Part shown: piece by piece, positions 42,920-53,210 of the stretch
How positions within the stretch are numbered: the first letter of the stretch is position 1
Layout: every line of letters starts with the position of its first letter
From: Chelydra serpentina
Lineage: Eukaryota > Chordata > Testudines > Chelydridae
Direction of reading: 5' to 3'
Length of the DNA: 64,000 nucleotides
Assembly (NCBI GenBank): GCA_037349315.1
Contig: JBAIAC010000264.1
Span: 248,001 to 312,000, forward strand
Position numbers and translations under genes: made by a program
The notes under the pieces: generated by a model
What the model was told of the DNA's origin: nothing
The model's input: the letters and a program-made list of their open reading frames with translations, nothing else
Databases searched by the model: none

Positions 42920-43445
42920 AAGGTGACTGTTCACATCAGCCCTTATTGAGTTCCTGTGTGTCAGTTCCCTCTCAGGCAATGTATTATGGGAGCATCAACC
43001 CCCTCCCCCTTTAGCGCCCTGCCCCCAGACCCCACAATTCCCCAGCTGTGTCGTGGGCACACACCGATGCCACCGAACCCCATGGTTTGGGGGTATCTCA
43101 GCTTTATCCCGGGCACACAGTGATAGCCACCTGCAGACCGCCCAGCACTGAGTTTCATCCTTGGCAAACACTAGGATGACCAGACAGCGAGAGTGAAAAA
43201 TCGGGACAGGAGGTGGGGGGGGGGTAATAGGTGTCTATATAAGAAAAAGCCCCCAAAATCAGGGCTGTCCCTATAAAATCGGGACATCTGATCACCCTAG
43301 CAAACACTGATAGCCCCGCAGGGCACCCCGTCTGGTGATGGGGACACACTGATCACGCTGGTGGGAGCATCTGACTCTGGGGAGGAGCCCAGGTTGGCAG
43401 ACGGCTCCGATAGTGCCAGGCTCTGCTCCCTGTGGGGCTGGGGAG
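42920..43445 (-). repeat. Protease 5' region without a body (paralogous to 34309-34740 and 58466-58715)
   Basis: Shared landmarks are TTCCTGTGTGTCAGTTCCCT, TATTATGGGAGCATCA and GGAGCATCTGACTCTGGGGA, in the order found in intron 1 of genes 2 and 3. No exon 2-5 sequence follows on the 3' side (below 42920). It is the truncated intron 1 of an orphan gene 5' end. Confidence 0.7.
43172..43299. mobile_element. Complete hAT-type MITE, 128 bp, 8-bp target duplication
   Basis: Bounded by GCAAACAC at 43164-43171 and 43300-43307. Termini are imperfect inverted repeats (TAGGATGACCAGA and TCTGATCACCCTA). The interior is non-coding, with AAATCGGGACA and its complement TGTCCC nearby. An 8-bp duplication is the hAT superfamily signature. 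It lies inside the orphan protease intron 1. Confidence 0.85.
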
Positions 43446-43465
43446 CCTATTCCCCACGTACTCAC

Positions 43466-43532
43466 CAGCCTGAGCCCTGGGGGGCGGGGGGGGGAGGGAG
43501 GGAAACATCATGGGGAGCAGGAGCAGCAGCAT
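43466..43532 (-). pseudogene. Orphan proximal first exon of a granule protease
   Basis: ATG at 43530-43532 opens 22 codons plus one base (MLLLLLPMMFPSL...RAQA then G), with an intact donor GTGAGT. The phase is exactly that of exon 1 in genes 1 and 2, and a CATAAGT-like element lies upstream. No matching exons 2-5 exist between here and gene 2. It is a signal-peptide exon left by partial duplication, and could only function by splicing to the distant gene 2 body. Confidence 0.7.
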
Positions 43533-43809
43533 CCTCAGAGGAAGTCTGGGGAAGGAGACGATGTGTCTGCCTCTGGGGTCACTTATGGACCAGGCCAAGG
43601 GAGAAGGAAAGGGAGGGGCTGGTCCCCCCCCAGGGGACGCTCGGCTCAGGGCAAACCACAGCCCCTGGGTCCTGCCAGGGAGGAGTTCACACGTGGGTTG
43701 TCGCTCAGCAGCCGCTCTGCGGAGCTAGCAGAGAGCAACCCGCTGGGGCTGTGCAGATCTGGGGCCCTGAACCCCAAGGGCTCTGCACGGGGGGGCCCCC
43801 ACCACTCAC

Positions 43810-43870
43810 CAGCCTGAGCCCCGGAGAACAGGAGTGGGAGCAGCACTGTCAGGGCGCAGCCGGGGGGCAT
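43810..43870 (-). pseudogene. Orphan distal first exon of a granule protease
   Basis: ATG at 43868-43870, 20 codons plus one base (MPPGCALTVLLPLLFSGAQA then G), intact GTGAGT donor and correct phase. It is about 0.3 kb upstream of the orphan proximal exon, the same order as the pair at 58721 and 59159. No body exons follow. Confidence 0.65.
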
Positions 43871-44999
43871 CTGCCTGGGAGCTGGGTTACAGGCCTGGCT
43901 GGGCAGCGGGGATGCAAGGCAGACCATGCTCTATGGGGGTGTTAGTGGGGCTCAGCGCTTGAACCCCCCACACGAACACCCCAGCTGGGGTGCGAGGGGT
44001 GGAAAAGGGGAGTCACCATCTGGGATCTCTCAGCCTGAGTTCATTGCAGTGGGGCCCTGGGCATTGCAGGGCTGCGCTCGCCCTGGGCAGTGCCTTGTAG
44101 CCCTGCTGAGTGGAGGGAAGTGGCTCACAGGAGGGGCCCTATTGGAGGCCCAGTCTGTGGTTAACCCGGCCTCAGATCAGTGTGTCTCTGCACCGGGAAG
44201 GCTGCTGTGTCCAGCGGGGACCTTCACAAGCCGCGGGGTCACTGACTTGCTGGCCTGGTGTCTTACCAAGCAACGCCGCCCCCTCCACCCCCCAGCCAGC
44301 ATCCCAGGGAAGGAGCTGGACGAAGGCGCCTTCCGCACTTGGGGCTGCAGCACATCTGGGCCCTGGCCTAGCTTGGCACCGTGCACATCTGGGGCAGAGC
44401 TGAGCCTTGATGCACCTTGAACAGGAAGCCCCTCCCCAGCTCTGCCCTAAGAGCCCCGCCCAGCTGGGCAATGCCTGTCCTGGCGCTAGGCCCAGCTGTG
44501 GCCACGCCTGCCTGGGACCCCGCTCTGCCCCTTGGCAGCCGTGCACCGCTGGGTACTGGGCACATCCGGAGCGGGGCTGGGGGAGGTGGCTCAGCAGCTA
44601 AGAACAGAGCTATTGTGGTGGGAGCCGTGGTTTGACCAAGACTCAGCTTCTGACGGGAACCGGGCCTCCCTCGCAGTGCGGGTGTGAGCCGGGGAGAGAG
44701 ACTCGGGTCAGGGAGATCAGATCCCTCCCGTCTGTGACACTCCGCTTCCCACACACACCCGAACTGGGGAGGGGGACAGAAACAGTGAAGCTGATTCTCA
44801 GCCCACCTGAGCCAGCCAGTCTTGGATGGGAGCTAGAGGGGAAACGCCCGTGTCCCATTCCCCACCCCCCTGAGCCAGTCCCCCACCATGGGTCTAGGTT
44901 GCAGCCAGTGCCCCCTAGAGGGGAAAGGCCTCGTGTTTACTCTCTGGTTAATCCCAACACCCCCAGAGGGGAAAGACCCAGTAGCCATTTCCCACCCAC

Positions 45000-45777
45000 C
45001 CTCATATCAAGTAGTGTGAGGCTGGATCCCATGAGGACCTGCTCCCGTTGCACTGAGAGAGGGGCCAAGAGGACTCAGTGTTTACCTGCTCCTGACCATA
45101 CATCCTGGGGGGGCCCATTGCTTGTTCAGTGCATCTGAAAATCTCCCCATATCTCCCCATTGGGAGATGCTAGGCACTGAGCTTCCATGGGATTGAGCCC
45201 CAGCACTTGACAGGATGGGCTGAGGACTGTAACAGGGGGGTCAGGGTGTCAGGGGCCCACCTTCCACTGAAAGTCCATGGGATTTAGACACCTAACTCTG
45301 CAGGTGGCTTTGAACAGCCCAGCCTGGCTGTGTGCGATAGCAGCCGCCAGGTCTAGAGGCCCTGGAAGGAATTAAACCCTGACAGAGGCTGAATGTCATG
45401 ACACGCCATTGATGCCGGCAGACAGACGACAGGGAGTGAAATTAACAAGCAAACACAGGTGAAGGCACCAACAGGGCTGAGATACTGCAGCAATGAGTAA
45501 CACTGTCAGGGGATGGATGGATGGATGGATGGATGGATGGATGGATGGGGAGGGAGGGAGGGAGGGAGTCAGGCAAGGAGGGAGACTTTCAAATGCGTAG
45601 GGAGAGCAGGAGGAACAGATGGCAGGGTGGATTGATAGAAGGGTGTGGATGGGGAGGGAGGGACAGATGGAAGGGGTGGATGGACATGGAGGGAGTAATA
45701 GAGGGATCCTGAGACATGAGGCCTCCTATAAGGGGCCTGGTGTAAGGCCTAAGGCCTGAGCTAGAGTCCGACCCTGC
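45000..45777. repeat. Flanking block, copy B with GGAT array
   Basis: Collinear with 59395-60150 and, less closely, with 39885-41370, including a GGAT run at 45512-45550 and GGACATGGAGGGAGTAATAG near the end. It ends where the retroviral LTR begins. Confidence 0.8.
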
Positions 45778-46790
45778 TGAGGTAAATATAAAGTTAGCAA
45801 GAGTCAGGCTACAGGGAAAAGTGACGCCCTGTAACCAAGCAGATGCCGGCTTGCAGGTTCCCTATCTGATACATGAACTTGCCAAGCACAGGGCTGGCAT
45901 GTCAGAAACACAAGCACCCCTAGGCACTAATATCCACATAAACACATTCCAGAAGGATAGTGCTGGAACATCCCAATACAAGGTAAACACCCCCAATGCA
46001 TGTTAAACACACTCCCTGAAAATGATACATGGACACACCGATCTCTCCTAAAGATAAGGTCAGGATGACAGGGTGATGGATAGAGATGTTTTGAGCAAAC
46101 CAACAGGGACACGATAAAGGGGGGTAACTAACCACATCAGAGGGGTAATACGTACCTTGTTTGTATCAGTGCATAAAAGAGGAGTCACAGAGGAGGTGTC
46201 CTGGTTCAGCTGAGGGGGGAGCAGAAAGTCCCTCACTGAGCTAAGTCCTTTGTCTCGGGCATACATATGTTCATGTACCTGCAGCATGTATAGGGCATTA
46301 ATACTGTGCTTTGTGGGCAATAAACCTGGCCGAGCACCTTCACCACTGAACCGAGTCTGTGGTCTTTTTGGGCAGTTTGATGGAAATCTGCTGTATGGGC
46401 TACTTGTCTAGAGCTGGTGCAGGATACACAGAAAACACACACACAGCCAACAGCTGACAACACTGGTGACCCCGACCGCTGATCTGGTAAGTAGGTGAGC
46501 TGGCCTCTGTAGGAATCACCATCTAACATGGCAGAAAGCTACGAGCTAGGAAACCCCCTTCTCTGCTCCATGCAAATCCTCACAGAGTTTGATGGGATAT
46601 GGACGCACTGGGATGTCAGCAAAGGATTTCCATATGACATTAAAAAAGATAGTGGGGAAGAAACATAGAATGGAATCTGTAAGGCTAGGGCAGAGATTGC
46701 AGCCTGGGAAAATAATAAGAGTAAGTTCTGACTGGAGGGAGATCTCATAGCAGGTTTAACTGGTTCTTTGTTTATTTTCCTGGAACATCA
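45778..46790 (+). mobile_element. Endogenous retroviral fragment: LTR, PBS and start of gag
   Basis: The 5' LTR 45778-46462 starts TGAGG and ends ACAACA, with GCATAAAAG (46171-46179) as TATA-like and CAATAAAC (46318-46325) as polyadenylation-like signals. One base later comes TGGTGACCCCGACCGCTGAT, resembling a tRNA-Trp-type primer binding site. A gag-like frame opens at 46528 (MAESYELGN) and stops after about 50 codons. No further retroviral genes or second LTR follow; CATC repeats take over. It is dead and shared, in the same truncated form, with 60648-61920. Confidence 0.7.
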
Positions 46791-46846
46791 GTAGCTCTCT
46801 GTCCTTCTTTCCTCTTCAATATCCAGTTGTCTGCCTTCTTATCAGC

Positions 46847-47115
46847 CAGATCCATCCATCCATCCATCCAGTCTTCTTCAACATCTATTTATCATCAGTC
46901 CAGCCATTCTTCTTCAATATCCATTTGACCATATTCTTGCAATATCCATCCATCCATTCTTCTGCAATATCCAACCATCATCCATCCATCCATCTATCTA
47001 TCCATCCATTCCTTTTGTAATATCCAGCCATCCAACCATCCATCCAACCATCCATCCACCCATCCATCTGCAATATCCATCTGTCCATCTTCTTGCAATA
47101 TCCATCCATCTATCC
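46847..47115. repeat. Composite (CATC)n array
   Basis: CATCCATCC tracts alternate with TTCTGCAATATCCA-type spacers. Paralogous to 61995-62290 and 30175-30480. Confidence 0.85.
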
Positions 47116-47466
47116 CTGCATCCATCCTTCTGCAACATGCCTCTGTCTTCTCATTTGCCATGTCCATTTCTCCATTGTTCTGCAGTATCTATCCTTCATC
47201 TGTCACCCATGGGTACATCTTTTCCCATAACCTTGTGGCATAGGGTCATTCTTTTTTCACTTACTTATGTCAAGCATTTCTTAAGCCTATGGCATAGTAT
47301 GGCTCAGCTAAAACGTTACAGGCCTCAGGCTGTATGCCTTGTGTTTTAGCCCTCCTTACTTAGATACCTAATATTTAATTATCCCTTCTAACTACTGATC
47401 AATCTTATACTTCTATAAATCTACAACTTAACTCTATTTACCATACAAAGATTATATATGACATCA

Positions 47467-47895
47467 CATATTAGCTGTCAGGGGGCAGGGGTGTGGAGAG
47501 GGGTTGGAGCAGTCAAGGGACAGGGAGCAGGGGGAAGGTTGGATGGGTCAGGGGTTCGGGGGGGGGCTGTCAGGGGGCGTGGTTGTGGAGAGGAATGAGA
47601 GCAGTCAGGGGGCAGGGAGAAGGGGGTTGGAAGGGTCGGGAGTTCTGGGGGGGGCCTGTCAGGGGGCGGGGGTGTGGAGAGGGATCGGAGCAGTCAGGGG
47701 ACTGTGCACCATCCAGGGGAGTTCAGGGGGTGGGGAGGGGGAAACCTGGTCTGGGGAGCAGCCCCTGGGCACAGCTGGCCCCTGGGGTCTATAAAGGTGC
47801 ATTGGGATATGCCCCTCAATGAACTGAGGCGGGAGGCGCAAGGTAGAAGTTTCGCGTAGGGCGCAAAATATCCTTGCACCGGCCCTGAGCCAGAG
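47467..47895 (-). repeat. GC-rich repeat with tandem GGGGGCAGGGG units
   Basis: Units of about 80-100 bp with GTGTGGAGAGGGGTTGGAGC and GTCAGGGGGC. It ends in CTTGCACCGGCCCTG, which on the minus strand is a GGGCCGGTGC element start, also seen near 62900. The tandem part recurs at 63560-63960. It is absent at the equivalent point of the second block (after 62644), so it inserted after the duplication. Confidence 0.6.
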
Positions 47896-47934
47896 AAGGC
47901 ACCAGCCACAGCCAAAGAAGCCATGGGTAGCGTG

Positions 47935-49081
47935 TGTGACGGTGTTCCCCATAAAACTTTATGGGGAGATGCTTATAGATGTATATATGTAACTAAAATA
48001 TGTCTTATGCTACATGTGCCATGTAACATATCTCTGTGAAAGTTATGACCTACTGAATTTACTCCTCCTGTTTGTATGCATGTATCATTGTTGTAGTTGG
48101 AGTTATGAAGATTGGTTTTATATTTGCTGGTTTTGTACATAGCCTTTGTAAGTGCATGGGATCATCTTTGGAGCAAAGAATGCCTGTTAAATGCGAGCAC
48201 TTGACAGACAAAAGACTTTGCAGACCCCAATCCACATTGGGGCCAGGTCTGGAATGCAACGGGTTAGACTGGTTAGGGCGCATGGGCAGGTGACTTGCCC
48301 ATGTGATCCTAAAACTCCAGGGCAACTGGATCCTACACAGGGAGAGGAAGAGAGGCTATAAAAGCCCTTGCAAGACCCTTCCATTTGGTCTTCAGCTGGC
48401 TAAAGGGAGAGGCTCTCCACTCCCCCAAGGACATTCCTGAGGGGAACTGAACAAAGGACGAGGCACACTAGGGGGTGTGAGAGTCTGCTGAGCTCAACTG
48501 GACCCAGGCTGATTCCACAGCCTGTAAAAAGGAAAATATCCAAATCTGGTGAGGCTTTTATCTGTGTTAACTTTGAATAGACATAGACGTGCGCGTTTTA
48601 TTTTATTTTACTAAGTAACTTGCTTTGTTCTGTCTGTCACTACTTGAGAATCACTTTAATCCTATTTTCTGTACTTATTAAAATCACTTTTTACTTATTA
48701 AGTTTCCTTGAGTACGAGTTAGTGCCTTGGGACAGCGATCAGGTGTGCATACCTTTCTATCTTTGCAATAGAAAGCGAACTATCTATGAGTTTACCCTGT
48801 ATAAGCTTTATACAGGGTAAAACGGATTTATTAAGGGTTTGAGCCTCCTTGGAGTTGAGCAGCTGGGTGTCAAAGGCAAGAGCGCTTCCAGGGGCCTTAC
48901 AGTGGTGAGTGGACTTGGTTCGGACCTGGGTCTGTGTTTGCAGCAGATCAGTGGAATCTGGCTCAAAACAGACAGGATTCGGGAGTCCCAAGCTGGAAAA
49001 GGCCTGGAAGCAGGGGCAGAAGTAGCCTTGGCACACCAGGTGGCAGCACCAAGCAGGTCTCTGTGGCCCCAACCCGTCACA
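47935..49081 (+). repeat. Left LTR of the young element
   Basis: 1147 bp, TGTGACGG...CCGTCACA. TATAAAA at 48357-48363 probably marks the promoter; an ATTAAA is at 48677-48682. Compared with the right LTR I see changes at about 48049, 48421, 48590 and 48640 only. Confidence 0.95.
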
Positions 49082-49373
49082 GTGGCGTAGTCGAGCAGGA
49101 TCTGTGCACAGCTGATTGCTTTGACGTACTGGTAGTGATTTTAAGTGAGTTTTAAGTGTGGTGGCTGGAAAACAGACAAAGTGGTTACTGGTTTGTTATT
49201 TTCTGTTTGCTTATTTCGGGTAAGGGAAGTAGGGACAGAAAAGGAAATCAAATAAGTAAGAGTGAAGATCAGGGAAGCTGGGAAAGTCCCTTAACTGAAG
49301 AGCTCCTGATCTGAGTGCAGTCCAGTTTCAGTGAACTGCAGAGGGGCGTGGCCCAGCACCAGACAGCAATAAG

Positions 49374-52163
49374 ATGTCTGTAAGCGAGGCCACGGTAAAA
49401 CTGGACCTTGCCAGACTCGAAATAACAGAGAAAGAAAACGAACATCGGAGACGAATCGAATTACGTACGCTGGAAATTAGTGCAGAGACAGAAGCCCACA
49501 AGAGAGCTGAGGAGGCCCACAAGAGAGCTATGGAAGCAGAAAGAATCAGGGAGGAGGCGGCCCACAAGAGAGCTATGGAAGCAGAGGAGCTGGCCCACCA
49601 GAGAGCTATGGAAGCAGAAAGAATCAGGGAGGAGGCGGCCCACAAGAGAGCTATGGAGGCCCAGAAGCATGAACTGGCTGTTGCAGAGTTGAAGAGTCGC
49701 AACCCTTCAGCGTCCGGCTCCGCTTCCCCAAAAATCCCCAAATGGGAGCGTCTATGCCCCCAGTATGATGAATCCAAGGATATAGCCGAATATTTTATCA
49801 CCTTCGAGAGACTGTGCTCCCTCCATGCGATCCCTGAAGATCAAAAAATGACCACCTTGATAGCCAAATTGACTGGCAGAGCTCTGGACATATTCAATAA
49901 GATGCCCATTGGGGATGCCTCCAATTATGGTAAATTTAAGGAACTGGTTTTGAAACAGTTTCAGGTTACACCTGAAACCTACAGGGTTAAATTCAGGAGT
50001 CTTAAGAGGGGAGATGGGTTAAGTTACCTGGCTTATGCAAATGAAATGACAGTTCTGGTAGACAAGTGGGTGAGGGGAAAAGACATTACAAGCTTTGAAG
50101 GGATGTGTGATTTGGTTGCTCAGGAACAATTCCTGAATATGTGCAGTGATGATGTAAAACAGTACTTGTGGGACAAACAGGTAAAAGCCGTTAGTGAATT
50201 AGCTGGGTTTGCAGACTCTTATGAGCAGGCGCAAGCTGCAATTAAGCATAAACCACTGGCAGAGGGGTACAGGGTCGAAGGAAAACAGAGTCACCGTGTT
50301 ACCCCTGGGAAGAAGGAGGCTGGGCGCTCACCTCCCCATTCTCCTAGTACTCGTCCCAAATTCCCTGTACAATCAGAGGAGCCCAGGAGGTGCTATCAAT
50401 GTAAGTCCACCGAGCACCTGAGAGATAAGTGTCCCCTGCTGAGTGAAAACAGGCATCAAGTGGCCCATGAAGCTGCTGCCTCTTTCCACACAGGGTTTGT
50501 GAAGTTGACTTCTACACCACCAAGCAGTGAGCATGTGCATGCGGTTAGACTGAATGGGAAGTTAATCACTGGGTTGAGAGATACAGGTGCTGAAATTTCT
50601 ATAGTCAGGAGGGACCTGATCCAAGAGAAGGATTGGTTGCCGGGTAAAGTGGCAGAATTGGAGCTGGTGGGTGGCTACAAAGTCATTGCACCTCTGGCAA
50701 AAGTACACATGCAAACGGAAAACTTGCAGGCTAAGCTAACTGTGGCAACAGTGTCACACAATTTTGCACCGTTTCTACTGGGAAATGATTTCTTTGCTGT
50801 GGCAGAATCTGTCCCAGGGCTGGGTGGCAGCAAGCAGGAACCTGGTGCTGAAAACCCCAGAGGGGGGGGCGAAGTCACAGGGACTGCAGCTGTGGCCAGT
50901 TCCTGTCCTGTAATCATCTCCCCGGGGGAGGGGAATGTTCTACCTCATAGCAAGGGGGGAATTTTCCGGGCCACTGAAGGGTCTATATTAGCTTGCAGCT
51001 GTGAGCCCACAGCTGGACCAGGGTCACCTTCTCTTCAGGGGGACACGGGAGTGTCTGGCCCAGAGGGAGGCCCAGGAAGGGAAGGTGAGGGGGGGCCGGA
51101 GAGCCCGCCCACCTTTTGGCAGGAGGATCTGGCCCAGGAGGAGGGTGAAAAGTCTGCATTTCAGATGCCAGACCCCTCTCCTGTGGATCAGGTTAGAAGG
51201 GGAAGCTGGGGGTCAGACCTCCCGGACGGGGGAGTCCGTCCAGCTGACCTGTTGGGAACAGATACTGGGGTGTCCAAGAAAGAGGTTGTTCTTGCTACAC
51301 GGGTAGGAGGCAAACCTCTCTCTTCAAAGCAGAAGGGAGCGAGTCTCTGCATGGGTGAAGCCACACAAGGGGATGGGAACCAGCCCAGAGAAATTCCAGA
51401 GGGAGGGGCCGAGGGCAGGCCGGGTTGCAGTACACCCTTTCCTTGCCAGAGCCTCAAACGCATGCCTGATTCAGGAGCCTGCTCCAAAGAGGCAGAAGAA
51501 TCTGCATCAGAGTGCCTACCAGGGTACACAGTCGGGCGGGTAATCCTGTGTCTTTCCCTACTTCATCTGTGGGTTATAACGAAGGAGTTAACACTGAGGG
51601 TCAACCCTTTCAAGATGGGGAACGTACCTGATTGGTGGGAAAAACTGTTGTACATGCTTGGGATGGTGACCTCACGGTCGTACAAACATGTTACCTGTCG
51701 GCCTATCTCGGGTAACCGGCTGGAAGCTTGGCACAACAGCAAAAGCATAACAGGCCCAGGCTGCTGTGTGAAAGGGGAAACTGAGGCACGCCGCCTCATG
51801 GCACTGAGAGCTAAATGCCGAGTTTCCTACGCCTTAACAGGTATTGCTATCTGTATCCTGTTAGCAATATTACACCCCAACCCATTTTCAGGCGCCCGGG
51901 GACCAGGAACCTCGCATTTTGCTAAAACCATTACGAACGACACCATGGGGTGTGCCAGTACTGAAAAGGGGTGTGACCAAAGACGAACAGGGGCTTTATG
52001 TGTACTGCCTCCGCCATGGACAGTGTCCAAGTCTCTGGCAGTAAGTTCAGGAGGAGGGTGTGACGGTGTTCCCCATAAAACTTTATGGGGAGATGCTTAT
52101 AGATGTATATATGTAACTAAAATATGTCTTATGCTACATGTGCCATGTAACATATCTCTGTGA
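49374..52163 (+). CDS. Gag-protease polyprotein of a non-autonomous gypsy-type element
   Basis: One uninterrupted frame of 929 codons; the last 34 run into the right LTR. Residues 10-115 are a charged coiled coil with tandem HKRAMEAE/RIREEA repeats. Residues about 120-300 form a SCAN-like capsid domain (YFITFERL, LSYLAYANEM, CDLVAQEQFLNMCSDDVKQY). Residues 340-353 are a CX2CX4HX4C zinc knuckle. The retroviral-type protease has DTGA at 403-406 and LLGNDFF near 466. A glycine/proline/glutamate-rich linker follows. The tail has two hydrophobic stretches (near residues 719-735 and 819-833) of unknown role. The protein would build particles and process itself, but transposition would need polymerase and integrase in trans. 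No stop or frameshift is seen, consistent with recent activity. Host domestication is an alternative but less likely given the flanking LTRs. Confidence 0.85.
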   Translation: MSVSEATVKLDLARLEITEKENEHRRRIELRTLEISAETEAHKRAEEAHKRAMEAERIREEAAHKRAMEAEELAHQRAMEAERIREEAAHKRAMEAQKHELAVAELKSRNPSASGSASPKIPKWERLCPQYDESKDIAEYFITFERLCSLHAIPEDQKMTTLIAKLTGRALDIFNKMPIGDASNYGKFKELVLKQFQVTPETYRVKFRSLKRGDGLSYLAYANEMTVLVDKWVRGKDITSFEGMCDLVAQEQFLNMCSDDVKQYLWDKQVKAVSELAGFADSYEQAQAAIKHKPLAEGYRVEGKQSHRVTPGKKEAGRSPPHSPSTRPKFPVQSEEPRRCYQCKSTEHLRDKCPLLSENRHQVAHEAAASFHTGFVKLTSTPPSSEHVHAVRLNGKLITGLRDTGAEISIVRRDLIQEKDWLPGKVAELELVGGYKVIAPLAKVHMQTENLQAKLTVATVSHNFAPFLLGNDFFAVAESVPGLGGSKQEPGAENPRGGGEVTGTAAVASSCPVIISPGEGNVLPHSKGGIFRATEGSILACSCEPTAGPGSPSLQGDTGVSGPEGGPGREGEGGPESPPTFWQEDLAQEEGEKSAFQMPDPSPVDQVRRGSWGSDLPDGGVRPADLLGTDTGVSKKEVVLATRVGGKPLSSKQKGASLCMGEATQGDGNQPREIPEGGAEGRPGCSTPFPCQSLKRMPDSGACSKEAEESASECLPGYTVGRVILCLSLLHLWVITKELTLRVNPFKMGNVPDWWEKLLYMLGMVTSRSYKHVTCRPISGNRLEAWHNSKSITGPGCCVKGETEARRLMALRAKCRVSYALTGIAICILLAILHPNPFSGARGPGTSHFAKTITNDTMGCASTEKGCDQRRTGALCVLPPPWTVSKSLAVSSGGGCDGVPHKTLWGDAYRCIYVTKICLMLHVPCNISL

Positions 52164-53205
52164 AAGTAATGACCTACTGAATTTACTCCTCCTGTTTGTA
52201 TGCATGTATCATTGTTGTAGTTGGAGTTATGAAGATTGGTTTTATATTTGCTGGTTTTGTACATAGCCTTTGTAAGTGCATGGGATCATCTTTGGAGCAA
52301 AGAATGCCTGTTAAATGCGAGCACTTGACAGACAAAAGACTTTGCAGACCCCAATCCACATTGGGGCCAGGTCTGGAATGCAACGGGTTAGACTGGTTAG
52401 GGCGCATGGGCAGGTGACTTGCCCATGTGATCCTAAAACTCCAGGGCAACTGGATCCTACACAGGGAGAGGAAGAGAGGCTATAAAAGCCCTTGCAAGAC
52501 CCTTCCATTTGGTCTTCAGCTGGCTAAAGGGAGAGGCTCTCCACCCCCCCAAGGACATTCCTGAGGGGAACTGAACAAAGGACGAGGCACACTAGGGGGT
52601 GTGAGAGTCTGCTGAGCTCAACTGGACCCAGGCTGATTCCACAGCCTGTAAAAAGGAAAATATCCAAATCTGGTGAGGCTTTTATCTGTGTTAACTTTGA
52701 ATAGACATAGATGTGCGCGTTTTATTTTATTTTACTAAGTAACTTGCTTTGTTCTGTCTGTTACTACTTGAGAATCACTTTAATCCTATTTTCTGTACTT
52801 ATTAAAATCACTTTTTACTTATTAAGTTTCCTTGAGTACGAGTTAGTGCCTTGGGACAGCGATCAGGTGTGCATACCTTTCTATCTTTGCAATAGAAAGC
52901 GAACTATCTATGAGTTTACCCTGTATAAGCTTTATACAGGGTAAAACGGATTTATTAAGGGTTTGAGCCTCCTTGGAGTTGAGCAGCTGGGTGTCAAAGG
53001 CAAGAGCGCTTCCAGGGGCCTTACAGTGGTGAGTGGACTTGGTTCGGACCTGGGTCTGTGTTTGCAGCAGATCAGTGGAATCTGGCTCAAAACAGACAGG
53101 ATTCGGGAGTCCCAAGCTGGAAAAGGCCTGGAAGCAGGGGCAGAAGTAGCCTTGGCACACCAGGTGGCAGCACCAAGCAGGTCTCTGTGGCCCCAACCCG
53201 TCACA
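52059..53205 (+). repeat. Right LTR of the young element
   Basis: Same length as the left LTR and almost identical. It supplies the stop codon of the internal frame (52161-52163) and ends CCGTCACA just before the GCGTG duplication. Confidence 0.95.
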
Positions 53206-53210
53206 GCGTG

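Larger units (their letters stand above)
47930..53210 (+). mobile_element. Complete young LTR retrotransposon, gag-protease only, no pol
   Basis: Two full LTRs of 1147 bp (47935-49081 and 52059-53205) are flanked by the 5-bp target duplication GCGTG at 47930-47934 and 53206-53210. LTR termini are TGTGACGG and CCGTCACA. By eye the LTRs differ at four positions with no indels. A primer binding site-like TGGCGTAGTCGAGCAGG follows the left LTR at 49083, and the purine tract GGAGGAGGG precedes the right LTR. The 2977-bp interior holds a single open frame with gag and protease domains. I find no reverse transcriptase, RNase H or integrase motif, so the element is non-autonomous by structure. The SCAN-like capsid points to the Gmr1-like gypsy group. 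Confidence 0.92.

Noticed and set aside
49461..49670. Antisense frames in the gag coiled-coil repeat
   Set aside because: Mirror of the tandem HKRAMEAE repeat on the coding strand.
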